Assembly (NCBI RefSeq): GCF_004798905.1
Contig: NZ_SDMO01000001.1
Location: 62,001-126,000, forward strand
Direction: 5' to 3'
Origin: Halomonas borealis
GTDB lineage: Bacteria; Pseudomonadota; Gammaproteobacteria; Pseudomonadales; Halomonadaceae
DNA: 64,000 bases
Below the pieces are notes generated by a model. The model saw only the letters and a program-made list of their open reading frames with translations. It made no database searches and was not told the DNA's origin. Both the position numbers and the translations under genes were made by a program. Of the stretch, positions 1 to 8,377 are shown piece by piece (the stretch's first letter is position 1; every line of letters begins with the position of its first letter).

Positions 1-1207
1 TGTCATCCATGGCGCGTTCGATGATCATCATGCCCTGGGGGCCACCGAAGCCGCGAAAGGCGGTGTTAGAGGCGGTGTGGGTGCGGGCGCGTTGGCCGGT
101 TACCCGGGCGTCGCCCAGGGAGTAGGCATTGTCGGCGTGGAACATGGCGCGGTCGACGATGGCCTCGGAGAGGTCCGGCGAGTAGCCGCAGTCGCCGATC
201 AGCCTGATATCGCCGCCGGCCAGCACGCCTTGGTCGTCGAAGCCCAGGCGGTAGCGGTTATGGAAGGGATGGCGTTTGCCGGTGGCCCGCGAATCCTCGG
301 CACGCGGCAGGCGGACCTTGGCGGCGCGGCCGGTGCGCCGGGCGATGAGCGCGGCGATGCACGCCCAGGGGGAGGCCTGGGTCTCCTTGCCGCCGAAGCC
401 GCCACCCATGCGGCGCATCTCCATGGTCACCGCGTGGAAGGGGATGCCGAGCACCTCGGCGACCAGTTTCTGGGTCTCGCTGGGGTGCTGGTTGGAGGTG
501 TAGACCATCACGCCTTCATCCTCGCTGGGCACCGCCAGGCAGGCCTGGCCTTCCAGGTAGAAGTGTTCCTGGCCGCCGACGAACTGGGTGCCCTCGAGCA
601 CGTGGGGGGCCGCCTCGAGGGCGCCTTGCCAGTCGCCGCGTTCGTGGACGTGGGTGGGGCGTACGAATTCCTCGCGCTCGGCGGCGGCCACCGGGTCCAG
701 CGAGGCCGGCCGCTCGTCGATCTCGACCGTCGCCTGCTTGACCGCCAGGCGGGCGGCGCGGTGGCTCTCCGCCGCCACCGCGAACAGGCACTGGCCGAGA
801 TAGCTGATCGTCTCATCGACGAAGATCGGGTCGCCCGGGAACACCGGTCCGATGTCGGTGTGCCCCGGCACGTCGGCCAGGCAGATGACGTCGACCACGC
901 CAGGGGCACGTCGCACCTCGTCCAGGTCCAGCCGGGTCAGCCGACCGTAGGCCACCGGCGACAGACCCACCGCCACGTGCACGACGCCGGTCGGGGGGGC
1001 GATATCGTCGATATAGGCGGCGCGGCCGGTCACATGTTTGGTGGCGCTCTCGTGGGCGCGGGCGTTGTTGGCGCCTCCTTGGGGAGCGACGGTCTCGCGG
1101 GCCAGCGGCGCGTCGCCCTGATTGCGCTGGTTGGGGCGCTGGTCGGCGGCGGACTCGCCGCCACGAGCGGTGTCGGGCGAGTGAGAAAGCCTAGTGAGCG
1201 TGCGCAT
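1..1207 (-). CDS. xdhB: Xanthine dehydrogenase molybdopterin-binding subunit XdhB (partial, C-terminus beyond window)
   Basis: Reading the minus strand from the ATG at 1207 gives 402 codons open to the window edge. The product is the large molybdenum-cofactor subunit of xanthine dehydrogenase, which oxidises hypoxanthine and xanthine to urate in the cytoplasm. After a poorly conserved start of about 50 residues, the conserved domain begins near VTGRAAYIDDI. It goes on through GGQEHFYLEGQ, the MGGGFGGKE cofactor-loop motif and AFRGFGGPQ, all diagnostic of the family. The start overlaps the end of xdhA by 17 bases, so the two are translationally coupled. About half of the usual length of roughly 780 residues is present; xdhC would be expected further left. 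Identification is secure. Confidence 0.95.
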   Translation of the reverse strand, partial: MRTLTRLSHSPDTARGGESAADQRPNQRNQGDAPLARETVAPQGGANNARAHESATKHVTGRAAYIDDIAPPTGVVHVAVGLSPVAYGRLTRLDLDEVRRAPGVVDVICLADVPGHTDIGPVFPGDPIFVDETISYLGQCLFAVAAESHRAARLAVKQATVEIDERPASLDPVAAAEREEFVRPTHVHERGDWQGALEAAPHVLEGTQFVGGQEHFYLEGQACLAVPSEDEGVMVYTSNQHPSETQKLVAEVLGIPFHAVTMEMRRMGGGFGGKETQASPWACIAALIARRTGRAAKVRLPRAEDSRATGKRHPFHNRYRLGFDDQGVLAGGDIRLIGDCGYSPDLSEAIVDRAMFHADNAYSLGDARVTGQRARTHTASNTAFRGFGGPQGMMIIERAMDD

Positions 1208-2648
1208 CGAGGGTCACCTGGGTCGTGGAATGGACGGCGTCGGTGGTCGTCGCGTCGGCGGCGATCATCAGGCGCAGGCGTTCGAGCAGGTTGCCGGCGG
1301 CGATACGGCGGTATTCGGCGCTGCCGCGGACATCACCCATCGGGCTCAATTCCTCGGCCAGGGCGGTGCGGGCAGCGGCGAAGGCCTCGCCGTCCGGGGC
1401 ATGGCCTTCCAGCGCAGCCTCGGCCCCCGGCGCGCGGCGGGGAATCGCCGCCATGCCACCGAAGGCCAGGCGGACATCGCGCAGCACGCCCTTGTCGAGC
1501 GTCCAGGCGAAGGCGCCGAGCACCGCGGAGATATCATCCTCGCGTCGTTTTGACAGTTTCCAGACCTTGAGATTCGCTCCGCTGGCAGGCCGCGGCAGGA
1601 AGATGGCGGCGATGAATTCGTCCTCGGCCAGCGCCGTCTTGCGGTAGTCCAGGAAGAAATCGGACAGCGCCAGCTCGCGGGCGCCACGCGGGCCATCCAG
1701 GCGCAGTCGGGCATCCAGGGCCAGCAGCACCGGCGGGGTGTCGCCGATCGGCGAGGCGTTGGCGATGTTGCCGCCCAGCGTCGCGCGGTGTCGGATCTGC
1801 GAGGAGGCGAAGCGATGCATCAGGTGCTCGAAGGCCGGGTAGGGCTCGGCGAGTAGCGGCGTCAGTCGGGCGAGCGTGACGGCGCCGCCGATCCACCAGC
1901 CGGCGTCGGTCTCCTCGATGACGTTCAACTCGGCGACCCGACGCACGTCGATGAGGTCGTCCAGCGCCTTGAGCTGCTGGGTGGTCTCGAGCCACAGGTC
2001 GGTGGCGCCCGCCACCAGCCGGGCTTGGGGGCGTTCGGCCTTGAGGGCGCGCAGGGCGGCGAGATGGCGGGGCACCGCGTAGTGGGCAGCCGTGGCATCG
2101 TCCGACGCGTCGTCGAGCACCACGTGCTCGCTCGGGATGGCCGCGACCGCGGGGTAATCGGCCATGCTCAGGGCGGCGTCGCGGATCGGCCGGTAGCCGG
2201 TGCAGCGACACAGGTTGCCACCCAACGCGCTCTCCAGGCGTTGCTGGGTCAACGGGGGCGCTTGATCACGGCGCTGCTGCTCGTAGAGGGTGAACAACGA
2301 CATCACGATGCCCGGGGTGCAGAAGCCGCACTGGCTGGCATGGCAATCGACCATCGCCGCCTGGGCGGGGTGGAGCGTCTTGCCATCGGCCAGCCCCTCG
2401 ACGGTGATCAGGTGGCAGCCGTCGAGCTGGTGGGCCGGGGTGAGGCAGGCGTTGACGTTGTGATAGTCGGGCCCGGCATCGTCGCCGGGCTCGCCGATCG
2501 CCACGGTGCAGGCGCCGCAGTCGCCGGAGGCGCAGCCTTCCTTGGTGCCGGTCTGGCCGAGCCGGTCGCGCAGCAGTTCGAGTACGCTGGTATCGGCGCT
2601 GACGTCGCCACAGCGCTGCCGCCTGCCGTTGAGAGAGAAATCGATCAT
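1191..2648 (-). CDS. xdhA: Xanthine dehydrogenase small subunit XdhA (2Fe-2S and FAD domains)
   Basis: This 485-residue protein is the electron-transfer subunit of bacterial xanthine dehydrogenase. The N-terminal ferredoxin-like 2Fe-2S cluster motif is CASGDCGACT (about residues 39-48). The second, helical 2Fe-2S domain has QCGFCTPGIV and CRCTGYRPI. A FAD-binding domain follows, with VAGATDLWLE and GGNIANASPIGD. Length is normal for the split bacterial enzyme. It is first in an xdhAB operon on the minus strand. A RutR-like palindrome lies about 55 bases upstream, next to the divergent TetR-type regulator, which suggests control by purine or pyrimidine status. Confidence 0.96.
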   Translation of the reverse strand: MIDFSLNGRRQRCGDVSADTSVLELLRDRLGQTGTKEGCASGDCGACTVAIGEPGDDAGPDYHNVNACLTPAHQLDGCHLITVEGLADGKTLHPAQAAMVDCHASQCGFCTPGIVMSLFTLYEQQRRDQAPPLTQQRLESALGGNLCRCTGYRPIRDAALSMADYPAVAAIPSEHVVLDDASDDATAAHYAVPRHLAALRALKAERPQARLVAGATDLWLETTQQLKALDDLIDVRRVAELNVIEETDAGWWIGGAVTLARLTPLLAEPYPAFEHLMHRFASSQIRHRATLGGNIANASPIGDTPPVLLALDARLRLDGPRGARELALSDFFLDYRKTALAEDEFIAAIFLPRPASGANLKVWKLSKRREDDISAVLGAFAWTLDKGVLRDVRLAFGGMAAIPRRAPGAEAALEGHAPDGEAFAAARTALAEELSPMGDVRGSAEYRRIAAGNLLERLRLMIAADATTTDAVHSTTQVTLDAHAH

Positions 2649-2701
2649 GGTCGGCTCCGATTGTGGTTGTGTAGGCCGGTGATCAGGGGGTGTGTTAATA
2701 C

Positions 2702-2717
2702 TTGACCATATGGTCAG
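2702..2717. promoter_or_regulatory. RutR-like operator upstream of xdhA
   Basis: The sequence TTGACCATATGGTCAG is a near-perfect palindrome. It matches the E. coli RutR consensus TTGACCANNTGGTCAA at 15 of 16 positions if the central two bases are free. It lies between the divergent xdhA and rutR-like genes. A second copy precedes the purine permease, so I infer a shared regulon. Confidence 0.75.
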
Positions 2718-2831
2718 TTATGGCAAGTTCCCGAAGGGATTTTTTTCGAGATCGGTGCGCCGAATTGCCTTGTCACCGGCCCGTCAGGCAATCTCTTCGC
2801 CCAAGATCGTCGTCGGGAGCAGCGAGGGCCC

Positions 2832-3521
2832 ATGGCCAAGGCAAAGACGCAACACAGCGGTGAGCAAGAGGGAGGCGCCATTCGGCGCCGCAACGAGGAG
2901 GCGATCCTGGCGGCGGCGGAGCGGGTCTTCGCCCGCCATGGCTATCGCGGGGCCAGCGTGCAGGAGATCGCCGAGCAGGCGGGGCTGCCGAAGTCCAATG
3001 TCCTCTATTACATGGGCAGCAAGCGCAAGCTCTATGTGCGCCTGCTGGAACGGATGATGGCGCGCTGGAACGCCATGCTCGACGACATCTCGGCGGAAGA
3101 CGACCCGGCCGAGGTATTGTCGGCCTTCATTCGCTCCAAGATGCTCATGTCGCGTCGCCACCCCGAGGGCTCGCGGCTGTTCGCCAGCGAGATCCTCGGC
3201 GGCGCGCCCTTCCTGCAGGAGTACCTGAGCGGCGAGTTGCGGGACTGGGTGCAGAGCCGCGCGGCGGTGTTCCGCGAGTGGGCCGAGCGCGGGCTGATGG
3301 ACCCGGTCGACCCGGTATGGCTGATCTTTTTGATCTGGTCGTCCACCCAGCACTACGCCGACTTCGAGGCCCAGGTGCTGGGCATCACCGGGCGCGAGAC
3401 GCTCAGCGACGAGGACCTGGAGCGGATCACCGAGTTCCTGACCCGGGTGGTGATCAAGGGCTGTGGCGTTCGTCATCCCACGAAGGCGGGGGCGACGAGC
3501 GTGGGTCATGACCCTGCATGA
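2832..3521 (+). CDS. rutR: TetR-family regulator, RutR-like
   Basis: This is a 229-residue transcription regulator. An N-terminal TetR helix-turn-helix lies at about residues 20-65 (EAILAAAERVFARHGYRG, then SVQEIAEQAGLPKSNVLYYM). The C-terminal ligand domain resembles RutR/YcdC, with LIFLIWSSTQHYADF near the end. E. coli RutR binds uracil or thymine and controls pyrimidine and purine degradation. The gene is divergent from xdhAB and convergent with an AzgA-type permease, and RutR-type palindromes stand in front of both, so it is the obvious regulator. A GAGGG ribosome site lies 4-8 bases before the ATG. The family assignment is secure; the effector is inferred. Confidence 0.85.
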   Translation: MAKAKTQHSGEQEGGAIRRRNEEAILAAAERVFARHGYRGASVQEIAEQAGLPKSNVLYYMGSKRKLYVRLLERMMARWNAMLDDISAEDDPAEVLSAFIRSKMLMSRRHPEGSRLFASEILGGAPFLQEYLSGELRDWVQSRAAVFREWAERGLMDPVDPVWLIFLIWSSTQHYADFEAQVLGITGRETLSDEDLERITEFLTRVVIKGCGVRHPTKAGATSVGHDPA

Positions 3522-3543
3522 TCCGATTCGGGCGGGAGCCAGG

Positions 3544-3567
3544 GCCGCGGGTGAAGCACCCCGCGGC
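3544..3567. terminator. GC-rich hairpin between convergent genes
   Basis: GCCGCGGG pairs with CCCGCGGC across an 8-base loop, between the ends of the rutR-like gene and the permease. No T-tract follows on either strand, so it may only help termination or protect 3' ends. Confidence 0.4.
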
Positions 3568-3594
3568 GCCCCATGTCGTCGAGGTGGGCACGGC

Positions 3595-4968
3595 TCACTG
3601 CGCGGTGATCAGCAGTAGTACCGACAGCGCCGCGCTGACCCACATGGCCGGCTTGATCTCCGTGAGGCGGCCGGTGGCGAGCTTGATCAGCACGAAGCTC
3701 ATGAAGCCGAAGGCGATGCCCAGGGTGATCGAGTAGGTCAGCGGCATCAGGATGATCGCCAGGAAGGCCGGGAAGGCTTGATCGAAGCGTTGCCAGTCGA
3801 TCTTGCCGATCGGCGCCATCATGAACAGCCCGACCAGCACTAGCGCCGGGGCGGTGGCGATGCCGGGCACCAACGAGAGCAGCGGCGAGAGGAACAGGAA
3901 GGGCAGGAACAGCAGCGCGACGACCACCGCCACCAGACCGGTGCGGCCGCCTTGGGCGACGCCGGCGCCGGACTCGATGAAGGTCTGGGCCGCGCTGGTG
4001 CCGAGCGGCGCGGCGATCATCGAGGCGAAGGCATCCACGGTCATCGAACGCTTGAGGTTGCGTGGGTTGCCGTGTTCGTCCTTCAGATCGGCCGCCTCCG
4101 ACAGCGCCATGAAGCAGGACAGGGCATCGAAGAAGTTGGTGAACAGCATCACGAAGATGAACGGCAGGTAGGCCACCTCGAGGGCGCCCAGGATGTCGAC
4201 CCGCATGACGGCGCTGAAGTCCGGCCAGGCGGCCAGGCCGCTCCAGGCCACCATCACCTCGTCGCCCCACAGACGACCCATGGGGATCGCCAGCAGGGTG
4301 GTCAGGGCGATGCCCATGATCAGCGCGCCGTTGAAACGCAGGATCACGAATACCGCCGTGGCCACCAGGCCGAGGAAGAAGGTCGCCAGATGGGCATCCA
4401 TGGTGCCCAGCGACACCAGGGTGGCGTCGCTTGCGACGATGAAGCCGGCGTTCTGCAACCCGATGAAGGTGATGAACAACCCGATGCCGCAGGTGATGGC
4501 GTAGCGCAGCGACGTCGGGATGGCATCGATGATGGCGCGGCGCACGTTGAACATCGCGAGCACCGCGAACATCACCCCCGACCAGAAGACGCAGCCCAGC
4601 GCCACCTCCCAGCTCAGACCCGCGCCGAGCACCAGGGTATAGGTGAACAACGCATTCATGCCCATGCCCGGGGCGACCAGGATCGGATTGCGGGCATAGA
4701 GGCCCATGGCCAGGCTGCTCATGAAACTGATCAGCACGGTGGCCGACAGCGCCGCGGAGAAGGGGATGCCGGCGTCGGAGAGCACCGCCGGATTGACCAC
4801 GATGATGTACATGCCGGCCAGGAAGGTGGCGATCCCGGCGAGGGTTTCGGTCTTCAGCGTGGAGCCGCGGCGGGTGACGCCGAACCAGCGGTCGAGGCGC
4901 GGCGGTGCGGCCTGCCGGGGGGTGTCCGGTTGCGGTTGCCCGGCCAGGCGGGTGGAGGTCTGTGGCAT
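3595..4968 (-). CDS. NCS2/AzgA-type purine permease
   Basis: The protein has 457 residues from the ATG at 4968 and many membrane segments. It belongs to the AzgA-like branch of nucleobase:cation symporter 2 transporters (E. coli AdeP/AdeQ/GhxP relatives), which bring adenine, guanine or hypoxanthine across the inner membrane with protons. Typical marks are TLAGIATFLAGMYIIVVNP near the start, the NPILVAPGMGMNA segment, and LGTSAAQTFIESGAGVAQGG in the second half. A longer reading frame runs upstream to 5358, but family length and start favour MPQTSTRLAG. A RutR-like box lies 44 bases upstream, linking it to xdhAB and supporting purine uptake. The exact base transported is not determined. Confidence 0.92.
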   Translation of the reverse strand: MPQTSTRLAGQPQPDTPRQAAPPRLDRWFGVTRRGSTLKTETLAGIATFLAGMYIIVVNPAVLSDAGIPFSAALSATVLISFMSSLAMGLYARNPILVAPGMGMNALFTYTLVLGAGLSWEVALGCVFWSGVMFAVLAMFNVRRAIIDAIPTSLRYAITCGIGLFITFIGLQNAGFIVASDATLVSLGTMDAHLATFFLGLVATAVFVILRFNGALIMGIALTTLLAIPMGRLWGDEVMVAWSGLAAWPDFSAVMRVDILGALEVAYLPFIFVMLFTNFFDALSCFMALSEAADLKDEHGNPRNLKRSMTVDAFASMIAAPLGTSAAQTFIESGAGVAQGGRTGLVAVVVALLFLPFLFLSPLLSLVPGIATAPALVLVGLFMMAPIGKIDWQRFDQAFPAFLAIILMPLTYSITLGIAFGFMSFVLIKLATGRLTEIKPAMWVSAALSVLLLITAQ

Positions 4969-5011
4969 GTCGATACCCGATTGTTGTTGTGGGTGACGGG
5001 ACGCGTTTTTC

Positions 5012-5027
5012 CTAACCATATGGTCAA
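5012..5027. promoter_or_regulatory. RutR-like operator upstream of purine permease
   Basis: CTAACCATATGGTCAA has the same core ACCATATGGTCA as the site before xdhA, with two departures from the RutR consensus arms. It sits 44 bases upstream of the permease start, in the hrpB/permease divergent region. Confidence 0.7.
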
Positions 5028-5159
5028 GATATCGAGGGTCAAGGCTAGCCGCCGGTGCGTGGTCGAGCAAGCTGGCCCCTGCATCGGCATTCAACGAAGT
5101 GATATGGTTCGGGCGCGACGATTTGAGGCGCCATGTCGGGGCCGGGAGAGACAACCAGC

Positions 5160-7604
5160 ATGACATCAGGCGTTGATCGACTTGCCGAGGGCGAGCTGCC
5201 CATCGAGGCGCGACTGGCCGATATCCAGTCGACGCTGGCGACGGAGACACGCGCGCTGCTGGTGGCCGAGCCCGGCGCCGGCAAGACCACCCGGGTGCCG
5301 CTGGCACTGCTCGAGGCCGCCTGGTGCCGCGGGCAGCGGCTGCTGTTGCTCGAGCCACGCCGCGTGGCTGCCCGGCTGGCGGCGGGGCACATGGCCCAAT
5401 CGCTGGGCGAGACGGTCGGGCAGAGCGTGGGTTACCGGATGCGCGGCGAATCGCGCAGCGGGCCCGAGACCCGCCTCGAGGTGGTCACCCAGGGCGTGCT
5501 CACGCGCATGCTGCAGGACGACCCGTTGCTCGAGGGCGTGGCCGGAGTGATCTTCGACGAGTTCCACGAGCGCAGCCTGGAGGCCGACCTCGGCCTGGCG
5601 CTGACCCTGGATGCGCAATCGGTGCGCGATGACCTTCGCCTGTTGGTGATGTCGGCGACCCTGGACGTGGCGGCCCTGACCGCGGTGCTCGGTGAAACGA
5701 CCCCGGTGATCGCATGCGAGGGGCGCCAGTTCCCGGTCACGACCCGGCATCGTCCGCCCCGCAGCCGTGACGATCCCGCGCGCCATCGGGCGGCGGTGGT
5801 CGCCGAGGCCCTGGCGGCGGATGACGGCGATGCGTTGGTGATCCTGCCCGGGGTCGGCGAGATTCGTCGCCTGGGACGGGCGCTTGCCGAGCGACTGCCC
5901 GCGGTGGCCGTTCACGAGCTGCATGGCCGGCTGCCGCTGGAGGCCCAGCGCCAGGCGCTGACGCCCGACCCCGAGGGCCGGCGCCGGGTGGTGTTGGCCA
6001 CCGCCATCGCCGAGTCCAGCGTCACCGTGCCGGGGGTGTGCATCGTGATCGATGCCGGCCAGGAACGGCTGCCGGTGTTCCAGCCGCGCACCGGGCTGAC
6101 ACGCCTCGAGACCCGACGGGTCAATCGGGCCAGCGCCGACCAGCGTCGCGGGCGTGCCGGCCGGCAGGGGCCGGGCGTCTGTTACCGGCTGTGGGCCGAG
6201 GAGCAGCCGCTGGTGCCGGACCGTGAACCGGAGATTCGCCAGGCCGACCTGACGCCGCTGGCCTTCGAGCTGGCGCGCTGGGGCATCACCGAGCCGCAGT
6301 CGCTGACCTGGATCACGTCGCCGCCGTCCGGGGCCTTCGCCGCCGGTCGAGAGCGGTTGCGTGTCCTCGGGGTACTGGATGACGCCCATCGACTCACCGC
6401 GTTGGGCCGCGCCTGCGCGCGCTGGCCGACCCATCCGCGCCTGGCGGTGATGCTGGAGCGTGCCGCCGAGTTTCGCGCCGAAAGCCTGGCCTGCGGGCTG
6501 GCGGCGCTGCTCGAGGGTCGCGACGGCGATGACGAACGCGACCTGGCCGCCGCGCTCGAGACGCGTTTCGCCGCCCCCGGTGAAGATCGTGCCTGGCGAC
6601 GCGATGCCAAACGCCTGGCGAGCCTCATGGGCTGCCGGCTTTCGACACCGCGAATGGACGCGCTCGGCGAACTGCTGGCGCTGGCCTGGCCCGAGCGCAT
6701 CGCCCAGCGCCTCGCGCCGGGGCGTTTCCGCCTGGCCGGCGGTGGGCAGGCCACGCTGCCCGAGTCGCATGCGCTGGCCCACACCGGGCTATTGGTGGCG
6801 GTGGCCCTGGACGGCGAGGCCGGCGGCGGGCGCATCTTTCGCGCCGCGGCCCTCGATGAGGCCGGGCTGATGGCGCTGTATCCGCAGGCCGGGGAATGGC
6901 GAGACCATCTGGAGTGGTCCGACGAACGGGGTCGCCTGATCGGCGAGCGGCGGCGCGGGTTCGGGGCCTTGATCCTCGAGCGTCGACCGCTGGAAACGCT
7001 GCCGCCGGAGGCGGTTCAGCGGGCGCTGCTCGAGGCCGTGCGCCGGCGCGGGCTGGCCTTCGATGAGGCCACGGAGCAGCTACGCGCCCGGGTCGCCTTG
7101 CTGCGCCGTGAGCTGGGCGATGCTTGGCCGGATTGGTCCGACGAGGCGCTGCTCGACGCTCTGGACGCCTGGCTCGGCCCCTACCTGGCGGGGCTTACCC
7201 GCCTCGATCAGGTCGAGGCGCTGCCGTTCGCGCGCATCCTTGAGGATGGCCTGGCCGGCGACCTGCGTGGCCGCCTCGATGCGCTGGCGCCGACCCACCT
7301 GACGGTGCCAAGCGGCTCCCGCGTGCGGCTGGACTATCGCGGAGAGACGCCGGTGCTGGCGGTCAAGCTCCAGGAAGTCTTCGGCTGGCAGGCCGCGCCG
7401 CGGCTGGTCGATGGGCGGGTCGCGCCGCTGCTGCATCTGCTTTCGCCGGCGCGGCGTCCGCTGCAGGTCACGGCGGACCTGACGAGTTTCTGGGCCAATG
7501 GCTACCCCGAGGTGCGCAAGGACATGCGCGGTCGCTACCCCCGGCACCCCTGGCCGGAAGACCCCTGGTCGGCCGAGGCCACGGCACGCACCAAGCGGCG
7601 CTAG
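5160..7604 (+). CDS. hrpB: ATP-dependent helicase HrpB
   Basis: This is a DEAH-box helicase of the HrpB family, 814 residues from the ATG at 5160, close to the roughly 809 of the E. coli protein. The helicase core has Walker A GAGKTT (about residue 40), the DEFHER box, SAT (motif III) and QRRGRAGRQGPG (motif VI), then the helicase-associated and HrpB C-terminal domains ending near YPEVRKDMRGRYPRHPWPED. I chose 5160 over the in-frame ATG at 5133 because GGGAGAG lies nine bases before it. The gene is single and divergent from the purine permease. Its cellular substrate is unknown in the family. Confidence 0.95.
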   Translation: MTSGVDRLAEGELPIEARLADIQSTLATETRALLVAEPGAGKTTRVPLALLEAAWCRGQRLLLLEPRRVAARLAAGHMAQSLGETVGQSVGYRMRGESRSGPETRLEVVTQGVLTRMLQDDPLLEGVAGVIFDEFHERSLEADLGLALTLDAQSVRDDLRLLVMSATLDVAALTAVLGETTPVIACEGRQFPVTTRHRPPRSRDDPARHRAAVVAEALAADDGDALVILPGVGEIRRLGRALAERLPAVAVHELHGRLPLEAQRQALTPDPEGRRRVVLATAIAESSVTVPGVCIVIDAGQERLPVFQPRTGLTRLETRRVNRASADQRRGRAGRQGPGVCYRLWAEEQPLVPDREPEIRQADLTPLAFELARWGITEPQSLTWITSPPSGAFAAGRERLRVLGVLDDAHRLTALGRACARWPTHPRLAVMLERAAEFRAESLACGLAALLEGRDGDDERDLAAALETRFAAPGEDRAWRRDAKRLASLMGCRLSTPRMDALGELLALAWPERIAQRLAPGRFRLAGGGQATLPESHALAHTGLLVAVALDGEAGGGRIFRAAALDEAGLMALYPQAGEWRDHLEWSDERGRLIGERRRGFGALILERRPLETLPPEAVQRALLEAVRRRGLAFDEATEQLRARVALLRRELGDAWPDWSDEALLDALDAWLGPYLAGLTRLDQVEALPFARILEDGLAGDLRGRLDALAPTHLTVPSGSRVRLDYRGETPVLAVKLQEVFGWQAAPRLVDGRVAPLLHLLSPARRPLQVTADLTSFWANGYPEVRKDMRGRYPRHPWPEDPWSAEATARTKRR

Positions 7605-7840
7605 TCCATGTCCAGAAGTGTCCGTGCTCGGCGATACGGTGTTGAACATCCGCTCGAAATACGCATTTACACCCCGGTAAACTGCGTACTCTCGCTGAGG
7701 CTTGCCTGGCGCCTCACAGGGCGATGGGAAGTGCGTCGGCTCGTAGGGAACGGGCCCGGATCTCGCCTTCGTTCGCCGACTGTTGGGACAAGGCCGGCAA
7801 GCCGACACGCAGGTTTCTTCAAGATGGATACGAGAGTTCG

Positions 7841-8296
7841 ATGACGACGACACCCCCTTGCCCCTGTGGCAGCGGTCAGCCGCTCGCCGCGTGCTGCGGG
7901 CCTTACCACCGCGGCGAGCCGGCACCGACCCCCGAGGCGCTGATGCGCTCGCGCTTCAGCGCCTTCGCCCTGGGCCTGTCCGACTATCTGCGGGAAAGCT
8001 GGGCCGCCGAGACCCGGCCGGCGTCGCTGCCGGTCGATGACCCGACCCAGTGGGTGCGCCTCGAGATCCTCGACCATGGCGAGTCGGGCGAGAGAGGCAC
8101 GGTGCATTTCCGCGCCACCTTCCGCGAGGGGCGCCGCTGGGGCGCGCTGGAGGAGCAGTCGCGCTTCCGCCGCGAGGCGGGGCGCTGGCTTTATGTGGAC
8201 GGCGAGCCCACGGTCACGCGTCTCAAGCCGGGCCGTAACGCCCCCTGTCCGTGCGGCAGCGGCAGGAAGGGCAAGGCGTGTTGCCTGCGCCACTGA
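7841..8296 (+). CDS. YchJ-like SEC-C zinc-binding protein (UPF0225)
   Basis: This 151-residue protein has a SEC-C motif at each end: CPCGSGQPLAACCG near residue 7 and CPCGSGRKGKACC at the C-terminus. Between them is the NTF2-like middle domain of the UPF0225/YchJ family (ALMRSRFSAFALG). The cysteines probably bind zinc. The function of the family is not established. An upstream extension to 7724 is open but unlike the family, so the ATG at 7841 is preferred. A bidirectional terminator follows. Confidence 0.9.
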   Translation: MTTTPPCPCGSGQPLAACCGPYHRGEPAPTPEALMRSRFSAFALGLSDYLRESWAAETRPASLPVDDPTQWVRLEILDHGESGERGTVHFRATFREGRRWGALEEQSRFRREAGRWLYVDGEPTVTRLKPGRNAPCPCGSGRKGKACCLRH

Positions 8297-8318
8297 GGCC
8301 TTCATCGGCCCGACAGTG

Positions 8319-8352
8319 AAAAGCCCCGCCGGGGACGGCCGACGGGGCTTTT
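8319..8352. terminator. Bidirectional intrinsic terminator
   Basis: AAAAGCCCCG and CGGGGCTTTT form a perfect 10-base stem. The stem ends in A- and T-runs, so it can terminate both the YchJ-like gene (plus) and the YuiF copy (minus). Confidence 0.85.
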
Positions 8353-8377
8353 CGCATTGCGCCTCGGGGTGCCTGAC

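Noticed and set aside
77-1570. Long plus-strand open frame of 497 codons
   Set aside because: It is antisense to xdhB and xdhA, has a composition of GC-rich shadow frames and no family similarity.
3952-5163. Plus-strand frame of 403 codons opposite the purine permease
   Set aside because: Its product is a low-complexity mix rich in His, Gln and Gly typical of antisense reading; the minus strand is clearly the permease.
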